Shown here piece by piece: positions 38,723 through 47,847 of a DNA stretch of 64,000 bases (position 1 is its first letter; each line of letters begins with the position of its first letter). The position numbers and the translations under genes were made by a program. The notes below the pieces were generated by a model. It searched no databases, was not told the origin of the DNA, and was given only the letters and a program-made list of their open reading frames with translations. This DNA is from Pseudomonadota bacterium (GTDB lineage Bacteria; Pseudomonadota; Alphaproteobacteria; Acetobacterales; Acetobacteraceae), in the NCBI GenBank assembly GCA_021815825.1, contig JAKAZO010000001.1, positions 1 through 64,000 on the forward strand, written 5' to 3'.

Positions 38723-39754
38723 ATGCTATCGCTTCCGGCGGCGACGGGCGCGCGCGTGCTCATCGTGACCGATGCCTGGGCACCGCAGGTCAACGGCGTC
38801 GTCCGCACACTCGCGGCGTTGGCATCGGAGCTCGACAGCCTCGGGCACGAGGTCGAGGTGATCGGGCCGGATCGGTTCCGCACGCTGCCCTGCCCGACCT
38901 ATCCGGACATAAGATTGTCTCTGGCGCCTGGGCGCCGTCTCGCACGCATGATCGAAACCTTCGCGCCCGATGCGCTGCACATCGCCACGGAAGGCCCGCT
39001 TGGATGGGCGGCCTCGCGCTGGGCGCGCCGGCGCGGGTTCGCGTATACCACCGCGTTTCACACCCGCTTTCCCGAATATATCCAAGCTCGCACGCGCTTT
39101 CCGCCTGGCCCGCTCTATGCGTGGCTGCGCCGTTTCCACGGCGGCAGCGCCGGGACGATGGTGGCGACGGAGAGTCTGCGCGCGGAGCTCGCCGCGCGCG
39201 GCTTCAACCGGCTGCTTTCGTGGTCGCGCGGGGTGGATCTCGCGCTGTTCACGCCCGATCCCGCGGAGGCGTGGCCGCTCCCACGCCCGGTTTTCCTCTA
39301 TGTCGGCCGGGTCGCCGTGGAGAAGAACATCGAGGCGTTCCTTGCACTCGACCTGCCTGGCTCGAAGGTCGTCATCGGCGATGGACCACAACGCGTCGCG
39401 TTGGCCGCGCGCTATCCGAGCGTCCACTTTCTCGGCGCGCGCCACGGCCCCGCGCTCGCGCGCGCCTATGCCGGGGCCGATGCGCTGGTGTTCCCGTCGC
39501 GCACCGACACGTTCGGCTTGGTTCTCATCGAGGCGCTGGCCTGCGGCACACCCGTCGCCGCCTATCCGGTGACGGGGCCGAAGGACGTGCTCGCCGGCGC
39601 CGAGGGCTGCATCGGCGCGCTGGCCGACGATCTCGCCGTCGCCGCGATCGCCGCGCTGGCGGCGGACCGCGCCGCTTGCCGGCGCCATGCCGAGCGCTTC
39701 AGCTGGCGCGCCTCGGCCGAGGCATTCCTGACGAACTTGCTGCCGATGCGCTGA
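38723..39754 (+). CDS. Glycosyltransferase family 4 (GT-B fold)
   Basis: A 343-residue retaining glycosyltransferase. The N-terminal Rossmann half opens with IVTDAWAPQVNGVVRTLAAL; the C-terminal half has YVGRVAVEKN, and the E-x7-E donor region SRTDTFGLVLIEALACGTP. Relatives add mannose or glucosyl/glucuronosyl units to diacylglycerol or lipid carriers. Coupling to the LpxH-like phosphatase supports glycolipid synthesis. Its last 56 bases overlap the opposite ada gene. Confidence 0.9.
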   Translation: MLSLPAATGARVLIVTDAWAPQVNGVVRTLAALASELDSLGHEVEVIGPDRFRTLPCPTYPDIRLSLAPGRRLARMIETFAPDALHIATEGPLGWAASRWARRRGFAYTTAFHTRFPEYIQARTRFPPGPLYAWLRRFHGGSAGTMVATESLRAELAARGFNRLLSWSRGVDLALFTPDPAEAWPLPRPVFLYVGRVAVEKNIEAFLALDLPGSKVVIGDGPQRVALAARYPSVHFLGARHGPALARAYAGADALVFPSRTDTFGLVLIEALACGTPVAAYPVTGPKDVLAGAEGCIGALADDLAVAAIAALAADRAACRRHAERFSWRASAEAFLTNLLPMR

Positions 39755-40823
39755 GCGCCACTCCGGTCTGCTCACGCTCGATCAGCGCCTGCTTGCGCGC
39801 CACGCCCCAGCGGTAGCCGGCGAGATCGCCACTCGTGGCGACGACCCGATGACAGGGCACCGCGACCGCCAGCCGGTTTGCCGCGCAGGCACCGGCAACC
39901 GCGCGGACCGCACGCGGTCGTCCGACCCGTCGGGCCAGTTCGGCATAGGTGACCGTCGTGCCAGGCGGGATCGCCTGCAGCGCCTGCCAGACCTGGCGCT
40001 GGAACACGGTGCCGCGGATATCGAGTGGCAGGGCCGGCGCCGGCGCGCCGGCGGGGTCGTCGACCAGACGCACAACAGTGGCCAGCGCGACGGCGAAATC
40101 CGGCCCGGCTGGCTCGCTCCGGGCGCCGGGGAAGCGGCGCTGCAACGCGTCGACCAGCGCTGGCACCGTATCACCGAGGAGGATCGCGCACAGGCCGCGC
40201 TCCGTCGCGGCTGCCAGCACCGAGCCCAGCGTGCAGGCGCCGACGGCATAGACGATGCGCTCGCCGACACCGCCGGCGCGGTAGGCGCCGGGGGTCATTC
40301 CGAGCAGCGCCGGCGCGGCGCTATAGAACCGTCCCGAAGACCCGAACCCGGCCGCATAGAGCGTCTCGGTGACGCTCGCCTTGCGCTCGAGGCCCGCCCG
40401 AACCCGGCGTTGGCGCTCCGCTTCGGCATACGCCTTCGGGGTCAGCCCAACGACCCGTCGGAACAGCCGATGGAAGTGATGCGCGCTGAGACCTGCCGCG
40501 GCCGCCAGTTCGGCCAGCGTCGGCGGGACCTCGGCGGCCTCGATGCGCCGGCAAGCGGCCGTGATCAGCGTAGCCTCGCGCTCCGCGCGCGCCGGCAGGT
40601 CCGGCCGGCAGCGCTTGCAGGGGCGGAAGCCCGCGCGGATCGCGGCGACCGCATCGGCATGGAAGGCGACGTTCTCCGGCCGGGGCAGCCGCGCCGCACA
40701 GGAGGGGCGGCAGAACACACCCGTGGTGGCGACGGAATACACGAAGCGGTCGTCGGCCGCCGGGTCGCGGCGGCAGACGGCGACCCATCTGGCGTCGATG
40801 CTCGTCGGAGACAGGTCTGGCAT
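39699..40823 (-). CDS. ada: Bifunctional methylphosphotriester/O6-methylguanine transferase and regulator Ada
   Basis: A 374-residue adaptive-response protein. The N-terminal zinc site has Cys38, Cys42, Cys69 and Cys72 at exactly E. coli positions (FCRPSC, FRPCKRC); one AraC-type HTH follows (about 90-175, LSAHHFHRLFRRVVGLTP). The C-terminal Ogt domain has the methyl acceptor in VPCHRVV. GGGAG precedes the ATG at 40823. The last ~20 residues after the usual end are antisense to the glycosyltransferase. Normally self-inducing. Confidence 0.95.
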   Translation of the reverse strand: MPDLSPTSIDARWVAVCRRDPAADDRFVYSVATTGVFCRPSCAARLPRPENVAFHADAVAAIRAGFRPCKRCRPDLPARAEREATLITAACRRIEAAEVPPTLAELAAAAGLSAHHFHRLFRRVVGLTPKAYAEAERQRRVRAGLERKASVTETLYAAGFGSSGRFYSAAPALLGMTPGAYRAGGVGERIVYAVGACTLGSVLAAATERGLCAILLGDTVPALVDALQRRFPGARSEPAGPDFAVALATVVRLVDDPAGAPAPALPLDIRGTVFQRQVWQALQAIPPGTTVTYAELARRVGRPRAVRAVAGACAANRLAVAVPCHRVVATSGDLAGYRWGVARKQALIEREQTGVALSASAASSSGMPRPRRAS

Positions 40824-40902
40824 GCCGGTAACTCCCTGGTGGTCGCACCGGCGCACCGTGCCAGCGGAGCTGCGGGCGCGCACTCCGAAGCTTGCGCCCG
40901 CA

Positions 40903-42360
40903 TCAACTCGACGGCCGGGCGGGCAGATGCAGCACCGCGCGCAGTCCGGGGTCGTTGGAACCGAGACTCAGGACCCCGCCGTGGAGCTGAGCAACCGCCT
41001 GCACCAGCGCCAGGCCGAGCCCCGCTCCCGGGGTGCTGCGCGCCGCCTCGCCGCGGTAGAAGCGCTCGGTCACGCGGGCGCGTTCAGGCTCGGGAATGCC
41101 CGGGCCCTGATCGGAAACCTCGATTTCGGCCGCTGGTCCCGCCCGACCGACGAGCCGGATCACGCCGCCGCTCGGCGAGAATTTCATCGCATTGTCCAGC
41201 AGGTTCGCTACCGCCTGCTGCAGCATGTCGCGGTCGCCGTAGACCGGGAGATGGTCCGGGCAGGCGAGTTCGAGCCGTAAGCCACGCTCCTCGGCGACCG
41301 CACCATAGAGTTCGGCGAGATCGGCGAGCAGCGGCGCAAGATCGACCGCGACGAAGGCCGACCGGCGGGCGCCGGCCTCGATTTCGGCAATGCGCAGGAT
41401 CGCCTGGAAGACCGCGACCACGCCGTCGAGATCCAGTTGGGCGCGTTCGATCGCCGCGCGCAGGTCGGCTTCGGTTGCCGCGTGGAGCGCCGCATCCTCC
41501 AGCCTGGCCCGCGCGCGCGTGATCGGCGTGCGCAGATCATGCGCGATGGCGTTGGAAACCTGTCGAACCCCGTCCATCAGCCGGCTGATGCGCGACAGCA
41601 TGTCGTTGATGGTTTCGGCAAGCCGGTCGAACTCGTCGCCACGGCCAGTGATGGGAACACGCCGCGACAGGTCCCCGGCGCTGATGGCCTCGGTGGTCTG
41701 CGAAATATTGGCGAGCGCGCCGCGCAGCACGCCACGGACCACGATCGCACCCGCCGCGCCCAGCCCGGCCACGACCACCAGCGCCCAGAGCAGCGCGTCG
41801 GTAAGCAGGGCACGCATCCTGGCCCGCGACTCCACGTCGCGCCCGACCAGCAGATGGATGCCGCCGACGAGGTCGAACCGATGCACCCGCGCCAGCGAGC
41901 GGATACCATCGCGTTCGATCGGCAGCTCGAACCGTTCGGACGCCATGGTGACGCCGCTGGGCCAGCGGTCGAGATTGCCGGCGATGCGATGAAAGCCGGC
42001 ATCGACGACGAGATAGATGGCATCGTCATCGACATTCTCGGCCAAACGGTCGCGGATTGTCAGGACCAGTGCCGGCAGGCCACCTTGCTGCCATTGCTCC
42101 GAGAGCCCTTGCGCGTCGGCGCGAATCGCAGCGTCCACCTGCCGCTGCAGCAGCCCCGCGGTCGCCCACCAGATGAACAGCGCCAGCGCCAGGGCGCTCA
42201 CACCGAACAGGCCGGCATAGAGCAGCGCAAAGCGCACGCCGGCCGAATGCAGCAGGCGCTGGGGCCGACGCAGCGGCCCCGGCCGCGCGGCACCCGGATC
42301 GGCCTCTCCGCCCACCCCGGCCGGCTCCGCCTGGACGAGGGCCATCGCCCCGTCGCTCAT
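40903..42360 (-). CDS. Sensor histidine kinase, HAMP type
   Basis: A 485-residue two-component sensor. Two membrane helices (about residues 45-65 and 185-210) bracket a 120-residue periplasmic sensor. A HAMP linker follows, then the H-box AIAHDLRTPITRARARLE with the phospho-His, an N-box (QQAVANLLDNAMKFSP) and G-boxes DQGPGIP and GAGLGLALV. The response regulator gene lies 10 bases upstream on the same strand. The stimulus is not known. Confidence 0.94.
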   Translation of the reverse strand: MSDGAMALVQAEPAGVGGEADPGAARPGPLRRPQRLLHSAGVRFALLYAGLFGVSALALALFIWWATAGLLQRQVDAAIRADAQGLSEQWQQGGLPALVLTIRDRLAENVDDDAIYLVVDAGFHRIAGNLDRWPSGVTMASERFELPIERDGIRSLARVHRFDLVGGIHLLVGRDVESRARMRALLTDALLWALVVVAGLGAAGAIVVRGVLRGALANISQTTEAISAGDLSRRVPITGRGDEFDRLAETINDMLSRISRLMDGVRQVSNAIAHDLRTPITRARARLEDAALHAATEADLRAAIERAQLDLDGVVAVFQAILRIAEIEAGARRSAFVAVDLAPLLADLAELYGAVAEERGLRLELACPDHLPVYGDRDMLQQAVANLLDNAMKFSPSGGVIRLVGRAGPAAEIEVSDQGPGIPEPERARVTERFYRGEAARSTPGAGLGLALVQAVAQLHGGVLSLGSNDPGLRAVLHLPARPSS

Positions 42361-42370
42361 GGGGATGCGG

Positions 42371-43054
42371 TCACTCCCCCTCGGCGCGCAGCATGTAGCC
42401 AGCGTTGCGCACCGTATGAATGAGAGCGGTGCCGAACGGCTTGTCCACCTTCTGGCGCAGCCGCGAGACGTGAACGTCGATCACATTGGTCTGGGGGTCG
42501 AAGTGATAGTCCCAGACGCCCTCCAGAAGCATGGTGCGGGTAACGACCTGGCCGGCATGGCGCATGAGATATTCCAGCAGCCGGAACTCGCGCGGCTGCA
42601 GATCGATCTTCTGCCCGGCGCGCCGGACAGTGCGGGAGAGCAGGTCCATCTCCAGATCGGCGACGACGACGCGGGTCTGCGGACCCTCCCCCTTGCTCCG
42701 CCGGGTCAGCGCCTCGACGCGGGCGAGCAGTTCGGCAAAGGCAAAGGGCTTGGTGAGGTAGTCGTCGCCGCCGGCCTTCAGTCCACGCACGCGCTCATCG
42801 ACCTGCGCCAGTGCCGAGAGGAACACCACCGGCGTCTGGTTGTTCTGCGCGCGCAAGGTCTCGAGCAGGCGGATGCCGTCGATCCCGCCAGGCAGCATCC
42901 GGTCGAGAATGATGGCATCGAAATTCTCGCTCGCGGCGAGGAACAGTCCGTCGCGGCCGTTGGCCGCGTGCTCGACCACATGGCCCGCCTCCCGCAGGCC
43001 CTTGAGCACGAAGCCAGCCACGTCCTTGTCGTCTTCCACCAGCAGAATGCGCAT
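42371..43054 (-). CDS. OmpR-family response regulator
   Basis: A 227-residue regulator. Receiver domain with the acidic pair EDD, phospho-acceptor Asp51 (IILDRMLPGG), and TKPF Lys. The winged-helix domain (about 135-225) has LQPREFRLLEYLMRHAG and NVIDVHVSRLRQKVDKP. It is first in the pair with the kinase. It is divergent from the RTX-like gene across a 273-base gap, which is thus a candidate target. Confidence 0.96.
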   Translation of the reverse strand: MRILLVEDDKDVAGFVLKGLREAGHVVEHAANGRDGLFLAASENFDAIILDRMLPGGIDGIRLLETLRAQNNQTPVVFLSALAQVDERVRGLKAGGDDYLTKPFAFAELLARVEALTRRSKGEGPQTRVVVADLEMDLLSRTVRRAGQKIDLQPREFRLLEYLMRHAGQVVTRTMLLEGVWDYHFDPQTNVIDVHVSRLRQKVDKPFGTALIHTVRNAGYMLRAEGE

Positions 43055-43327
43055 CGGTTCCGTCCCGGTTCTCCGGCCCGCCCCGAGGCCGGCGCGTCAT
43101 CATACCTGACCGTCGCCGAGGGACCAGAGCTCAGACTCTTTCGCAACGTTCAGCATGTGGCGAACGGGCCGTCTGCCCTTCTGCGCTGATCGATTTGATC
43201 CCGCCAGCGGCCATTGCCTCCGATCCCGAACGCTGGCGCCGAGTGGCATCTGTGTCAGCGCGGCGTGTAGATCATTTTTTAAATCTGATTCGGCCAGTCT
43301 CGCGTCGTCTCATGGAGTGAGCCATTG
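43055..43327. other. Divergent intergenic region between the regulator and the RTX-like gene
   Basis: 273 bases without a gene. It holds an unusually AT-rich stretch for this genome (ATCATTTTTTAAATCTGATT near 43271-43290), about 40-55 bases before the RTX-like start, a likely promoter region. An 8-base inverted repeat (CGCCAGCG/CGCTGGCG) with a ~21-base loop lies around 43203-43239. No small ORF stands out. Confidence 0.45.
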
Positions 43328-45163
43328 ATGTCCGCAACCTTGCCTCCCCCGGCTCCGCCGGGCGCGCCTCCGACCCCGCCCAGCCTGCCCACGATTCCGG
43401 GCCTCACGCTGCCCACGATCACGGGCAGCCCGCCGTCGTCCGGTTCCTCTGGCTCCTCCTCCGGGTCGTCGACGCCTCCCAGTCTCTCAGGACTTCCGTC
43501 GATCCCGACGCTGCCGTCGATTCCCAGCGTGCCCTCGGTTCCCAGCGTGCCGACAAGTTCGAGCGGCAGCGGTTCGACCTCTGGAAGCAGCACAGGGAGC
43601 TCGCAGGGCTCGTCATCCTCCTCCACGCCGAGTTCCGCCCCCTCGGCCCCGAGCGACCCGTCGCCGCCGACACCACCAGCGCTGCCCAATCTCCCCGGTC
43701 TCTCCAACCTCCTTGCCGGGGCAACGGGAGGCTCGTCCTCGTCCAGCGGCTCGGCCAGCACACCGAGCGGCGGCAGCGCGTCACCCCCCACGCCACCGAG
43801 CGAGGATCTATCTGGCTACCCGAACCCCGAGGGCCCGAGCGCCTCGCCGTTCGCCAACGAGATCATGAGTGCCTATGCGAGTCTTCTTGCGGGCCACGCA
43901 GATGCGGGCGCGGGCAGCGTCGATCCGGCCAGCCTCGGCTACACCGCGATAACAGCCCCGCCGGCCAATGGCCCGGTAATCCTTTCCAACAGCACACCGC
44001 TATTTGACGATCAGGCCACGGCGCCAACGACCGTCATCGGCGGCGACGGGGCCAACCAGGTGATCCGCTCCGGCACCGGCAACCTGACCTTCTGGGCCGG
44101 CAAGGGCGGCGGCGCCATTCTCGCCGGGGGCGCGTTCACCGCTTCGGGCAGCGCGCCCGTCACCGATAATGTCATCGGTACGCCGCTGACGGGCGGCGGG
44201 GATTGGGCGATCTCTACCGGCCCCGGCCACGACACCATCGCGGCCGCCTCCGGCAATGATTCGATTTCCACCCAGACCGGGTCCAGCCAGATCTTCCTGG
44301 GTTCAGGCAACGATATGGTCGTTTCGGGTGGGAACGACACGATCAGTGGCGGCTCCGGTCCCGCGACCATCCAGGCCAGCACCGCCGGCGACGAGGTTTT
44401 CGCCGGCGGGGCCGCCGCGCTGAACTTCCTCAATGCCGACGGCGCGAGCACACTTATCGGCGGCTCCGGCGACGCCACCGTCTATGGCGGCACGGGCCAG
44501 GTGACGCTGTTCGGTGGTGCGTCCATGCGCGACCTGTTCTTCGCCGGACAGCGCGGCGGCAACACCCTGGTCGCCGGCGCCGGCTTGGCGACCCTTGGCG
44601 GCGCAGGCGGCGGCAATGTCTTCGTCGCCGGCAGCGGCGACGATCTCATCGCCGTCGGACCCGGTCGCAACACCGTCTTCGGCGGGGCCGGCGCCGATAC
44701 CATCTTCGGCGGCAGCGGTTCCAACCTGATCATCGGCGGCGGCGGCACAGCGCTGATCAACACCGGCGCCGGGGGCGACGCCGTCTTCGCCGGCAGCGGA
44801 CGAACCACCGTCTTCGGCGGCGCCGGCAACGACACGATCAGTACCGGCCGCGGCAGCACCGTGGTGATCGCCGGAACCGGAGCGGATCAGATCATCGCCG
44901 GCTCCGGCCAGGCAACGCTCCAGGCCGGCAGCGGCCCGGATCTCTTCGTTTTCGTCAACGGCATGAGCGGCGGCAGCGATCTGATCACCGGCTTCACGCC
45001 CGGCCTCGACCATCTCGTCCTCGACGGCTACGGCGCCAACGCCGCCGCGGTGGCGATGGCCGGCGCCACACCCGGGGTGGGCGGGATGCAGCTGCATCTG
45101 GGCGACGGCACCACGATCACGCTGGCGGGGCTAAGCCAGATTTCGCGCGGCATGTTCGCCTGA
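43328..45163 (+). CDS. Glycine-rich RTX-like repeat protein with Pro/Ser-rich front
   Basis: A 611-residue protein of two unlike parts. Residues 1 to about 190 are proline/serine/threonine-rich and probably disordered (runs such as SGSSGSSSGSS and PSIPSVPSVPSVP). Residues about 215-570 are degenerate calcium-type glycine nonapeptides (GGSGSNLIIGGGG, GGAGNDTISTG, GSGDDLIAVG), followed by a DLITGFTPGLDHLVLDGY segment typical of the ends of RTX proteins. There is no N-terminal signal peptide, which fits export by a type I system using a C-terminal signal. No transporter is adjacent. ATG at 43328 chosen over the preceding TTG. Exact function unknown. Confidence 0.82.
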   Translation: MSATLPPPAPPGAPPTPPSLPTIPGLTLPTITGSPPSSGSSGSSSGSSTPPSLSGLPSIPTLPSIPSVPSVPSVPTSSSGSGSTSGSSTGSSQGSSSSSTPSSAPSAPSDPSPPTPPALPNLPGLSNLLAGATGGSSSSSGSASTPSGGSASPPTPPSEDLSGYPNPEGPSASPFANEIMSAYASLLAGHADAGAGSVDPASLGYTAITAPPANGPVILSNSTPLFDDQATAPTTVIGGDGANQVIRSGTGNLTFWAGKGGGAILAGGAFTASGSAPVTDNVIGTPLTGGGDWAISTGPGHDTIAAASGNDSISTQTGSSQIFLGSGNDMVVSGGNDTISGGSGPATIQASTAGDEVFAGGAAALNFLNADGASTLIGGSGDATVYGGTGQVTLFGGASMRDLFFAGQRGGNTLVAGAGLATLGGAGGGNVFVAGSGDDLIAVGPGRNTVFGGAGADTIFGGSGSNLIIGGGGTALINTGAGGDAVFAGSGRTTVFGGAGNDTISTGRGSTVVIAGTGADQIIAGSGQATLQAGSGPDLFVFVNGMSGGSDLITGFTPGLDHLVLDGYGANAAAVAMAGATPGVGGMQLHLGDGTTITLAGLSQISRGMFA

Positions 45164-45241
45164 CTCGGGCGGCGCGGACCGGGATGGATTAGGCTATCCT
45201 GCCTGGTCGTCGGCGCCGCGCCGGCAGGACAGGGAGGCCGC

Positions 45242-45655
45242 ATGTCCGCGAACCCATCGACCGGCTCATCCGAGCCGCGAGGCGAGTTGGCCTCGCGCAT
45301 CGTCGCCATGCCGGCCAACATCAATCCCTCCGGGGACATATTCGGCGGCTGGATCATGTCGGTGATGGACGTGTCGGGCGGCATAACCGCCGCGCGCATC
45401 GCCGCCGGACGCGTCGTGACCGTGGCCGTCTCGCGCATGGTTTTCATGCAGCCGGTCAAGGTCGGCGACGTCGTCTGCTGCTACACGGCGCTCAACCGCA
45501 CCGGGCGCAGCTCCATCACGCTCGACGTCGAGGTCTGGGTGCTGCGCCATGGCCAGGAACCGCGGTTCAAGGTCACCGAGGCGGAGATCGTGTATGTCGC
45601 GGTCGATGCCGCCGGACGGCCGCGCCCCCTGTCCGGTGAGAGCGCAGCCGGCTGA
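45242..45655 (+). CDS. yciA: Acyl-CoA thioesterase, YciA hotdog family
   Basis: A 137-residue hotdog-fold thioesterase hydrolysing a broad range of acyl-CoAs. The catalytic region ANINPSGDIFGGWIMSVMD has the conserved Asn and Asp; the following VGDVVCCYTALNRTGRSS is also typical. The 78-base gap upstream contains a 7-base hairpin (TCCTGCC/GGCAGGA). Ends 5 bases from the opposite-strand TetR-like gene. Confidence 0.92.
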   Translation: MSANPSTGSSEPRGELASRIVAMPANINPSGDIFGGWIMSVMDVSGGITAARIAAGRVVTVAVSRMVFMQPVKVGDVVCCYTALNRTGRSSITLDVEVWVLRHGQEPRFKVTEAEIVYVAVDAAGRPRPLSGESAAG

Positions 45656-45660
45656 ACGGC

Positions 45661-46329
45661 TCAGCCAGGCGATTCGGGCGGCGGCTCATCCGAGGCTACC
45701 CCCTCCGGAGGCGATCCCTTGGCCGATGGCGCATCCGGCGAGGCGGGGTTGGCCGCCGCGTCGCGGGCGTGCGGCAGCCAGCCTGCGGCACGCTCGGCGC
45801 GCGCCAGCGCCGCGTCGAGCGCCGCCATGGTCGCCGAAAGGTCCTCGCTCTCGTCTCGCTTCCAGGCCCGCACCGTCCAGAGCCAGACCGCGAGCAGCCC
45901 CTTGGCACGCAGCAGACCGAGCGGCCCGCGCACCGAAACGCCAGCCGCCTCCAGCAGCCAGCGCATGCTGTTGACGCTGGCGGTCCCGAGCAGCGCGGCC
46001 AGCCCCGGTTCGAAGGGAACCGCCCGCAACAGCGCCAGGACCCCGGCGCGATGGGCTTGCAGCACGTCGATCCGGCGCATCAGCATATCGAAAAGCTGAT
46101 CGCGGACCGAGCCGGCGTCAGCGACGACGCCCGTCAGCGCCGCCGCGTCGGCATAGCGGCCGAAGCGCAGCAGCAATACGGCCGAACTCGGAAAGCGCAG
46201 CCGCACGCGGGCGAGAGGCAGCCCGGCGTCCTGGGCAGCCCCCGCAAGGCTGAGATGCCGCCAGCCGTCGCGGCCGACCCGCGCGAAGGCGGCGCCGATG
46301 AAGGCGCGATCGAACTCGCTATCGTCCAT
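45661..46329 (-). CDS. TetR-like protein in the ybjN-proC operon
   Basis: A 222-residue protein. The first 60 residues look like a TetR helix-turn-helix (FARVGRDGWRHLSLAGAAQD, then a second helix and FPSSAVLLLRFGRY). The C-terminal part is all-helical and ends in a 35-residue Pro/Ser-rich tail. The DNA-binding part is somewhat divergent, so it may be a relative of TetR/COQ9-fold proteins rather than a repressor. Last gene of ybjN-proC-this, 30 bases after proC. Confidence 0.65.
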   Translation of the reverse strand: MDDSEFDRAFIGAAFARVGRDGWRHLSLAGAAQDAGLPLARVRLRFPSSAVLLLRFGRYADAAALTGVVADAGSVRDQLFDMLMRRIDVLQAHRAGVLALLRAVPFEPGLAALLGTASVNSMRWLLEAAGVSVRGPLGLLRAKGLLAVWLWTVRAWKRDESEDLSATMAALDAALARAERAAGWLPHARDAAANPASPDAPSAKGSPPEGVASDEPPPESPG

Positions 46330-46359
46330 GGCACCGTCCTCGCAGGCCGCGCCCGGCCT

Positions 46360-47169
46360 TCATGACGCCAACTCGCGCGAGCGTTCGGCCGCCGCCGCGA
46401 TGGCCCGTGAGACCAGCGCCGGCCAGGCGGTCTCGGCCATCAGCACACCGAGCGCGCGCTCGGTGGTACCGTTTGGGCTCGTGACGGAGCGGCGAAGCGC
46501 CGCCGCGTCCTCGCCGCTCGCCTCCATCAGGGCTCCGGCACCAGCCACCGTGCGCCGGGCCAGCAGCCGCGCGAGCGCCGGCTCCAGCCCCTGCTCGATC
46601 GCCGCACGTTCCATCAGCTCGGCGAGCAGAAACACATAGGCCGGGCCGCTGCCGGAGACCGCCGTAACAGCGTCGAGCTCGCCCTCGACCTCGACCCAGG
46701 CGACGGCACCCGCGGCGGCGAGCAGCGCATCGCAGAGGGCCCGCCCGGCCGCATCGACGCCGGGTCCGGCGCAGGCGACGCTGACCCCCTGGCCGATAGC
46801 CGCCGGAGTGTTGGGCATCGCCCGCACCACCGCCGCCGCACCGCCGAGCAGGTCGCGGATCCCGGCGATGGTCCGGCCGGCCATGATCGAGAGAAACACC
46901 GCGCGGCCGGCAAATCGGCGGCAGGCCGGCAGGGTCGCAGCCGCCATTTGCGGCTTGACGGCGAGCACCACCGCGCCGGGGGCGAAATCGCTCGGCACGT
47001 CGTCGAGCCCGCCACAGACCGTGATCCCAGGGGCCGCGACGCCGGGCAGGGCAGGATCGACGACAACCGCGCGGGCCAAGCCGCGCGCCCGCCAGCCGGC
47101 AAGCAGCGCGCCACCCATGCGCCCGCAGCCGAGCAGCAGGACCGGCGGCAATGCGGGTGCGGGGCTCAT
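46360..47169 (-). CDS. proC: Pyrroline-5-carboxylate reductase
   Basis: A 269-residue enzyme of proline synthesis. NAD(P) loop LLLGCGRMGGALLAGW, the middle VRAMPNTPAAIGQGVS, and the C-terminal TAVSGSGPAYVFLLAELM and VTSPNGTTERAL are all intact. The ATG at 47169 lies 10 bases after ybjN. Confidence 0.96.
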   Translation of the reverse strand: MSPAPALPPVLLLGCGRMGGALLAGWRARGLARAVVVDPALPGVAAPGITVCGGLDDVPSDFAPGAVVLAVKPQMAAATLPACRRFAGRAVFLSIMAGRTIAGIRDLLGGAAAVVRAMPNTPAAIGQGVSVACAGPGVDAAGRALCDALLAAAGAVAWVEVEGELDAVTAVSGSGPAYVFLLAELMERAAIEQGLEPALARLLARRTVAGAGALMEASGEDAAALRRSVTSPNGTTERALGVLMAETAWPALVSRAIAAAAERSRELAS

Positions 47170-47179
47170 CGCGCCTCGC

Positions 47180-47683
47180 TCACGCCTCGCCGACGCAGTC
47201 GAGCATCGCCGCCTGCAGCGCGTCGGCCGGCGCCTTGCCGCCCCAGAGCACGAACTGGAAGGCGGGGAAGAAGCGCTCGCACTCGGTGATGGCGATATCC
47301 ACCATGTCCTCGAGACTCTCCGAGGAGGCGCCACCCGCGCCCCGCAGCAGCACGGCATGGCGGAAGACCGGCATGCCGTCGTCGCTGTCCATGCTGAAAT
47401 GGCCGATCCAAAGCCGCTCATTGGCCAGCGCCAGCAGCTCGTACAGCGCGCTGCGCCGGCGCTCGGGGACTTTCAGGTCGAAGGCGCAGGTGAAATGCAT
47501 CGCACTGATCTCGTGCGACCAGCTGAAATAGAGCCCGTAGTCGCACCATTTGCCCGGCGCCTCGGCGGCCATTTCGGATTCGCTGCGCCGGTCGAACGCC
47601 CAGTCGTTGGCGGCGATGATCTGCTCGACCGTGTCTAGGGGATTGGCGACCCGTTCCGGGCTGGAAGCGGTGAGGAGGGTCAT
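47180..47683 (-). CDS. YbjN domain-containing protein
   Basis: A 167-residue protein of the YbjN family, whose fold resembles secretion chaperones. Recognised by the opening VEQIIAANDWAFDRRSESEM, the WHFDL-type region SHEISAMHFTCAFDLKVP, and RLWIGHFSMDSDDGMPVFRH. GGGAG precedes the ATG at 47683. Upstream of proC; this pairing recurs in Alphaproteobacteria, but the molecular role is unsettled. Confidence 0.88.
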   Translation of the reverse strand: MTLLTASSPERVANPLDTVEQIIAANDWAFDRRSESEMAAEAPGKWCDYGLYFSWSHEISAMHFTCAFDLKVPERRRSALYELLALANERLWIGHFSMDSDDGMPVFRHAVLLRGAGGASSESLEDMVDIAITECERFFPAFQFVLWGGKAPADALQAAMLDCVGEA

Positions 47684-47847
47684 GATGGGTCTCCCGTGAA
47701 GAGGAAGGCCGTGCGACAGGGCCGTGATCCGAATCGGAGGCCGGGGCACGACCCCACCGCGGCGCCCACCCTAATGGCCGGCGCCATAGCGCTGCAAGCC
47801 TTGCCGCATCGCAGCATCGCGACGCACCACCAAGCCTGGTTCGCCTC

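Noticed and set aside
43328-43890. A CRISPR-like or satellite array in the repetitive start of the RTX-like gene
   Set aside because: The repetition is at the amino-acid level (Pro/Ser runs); DNA units are not regular in length or spaced by unique spacers.
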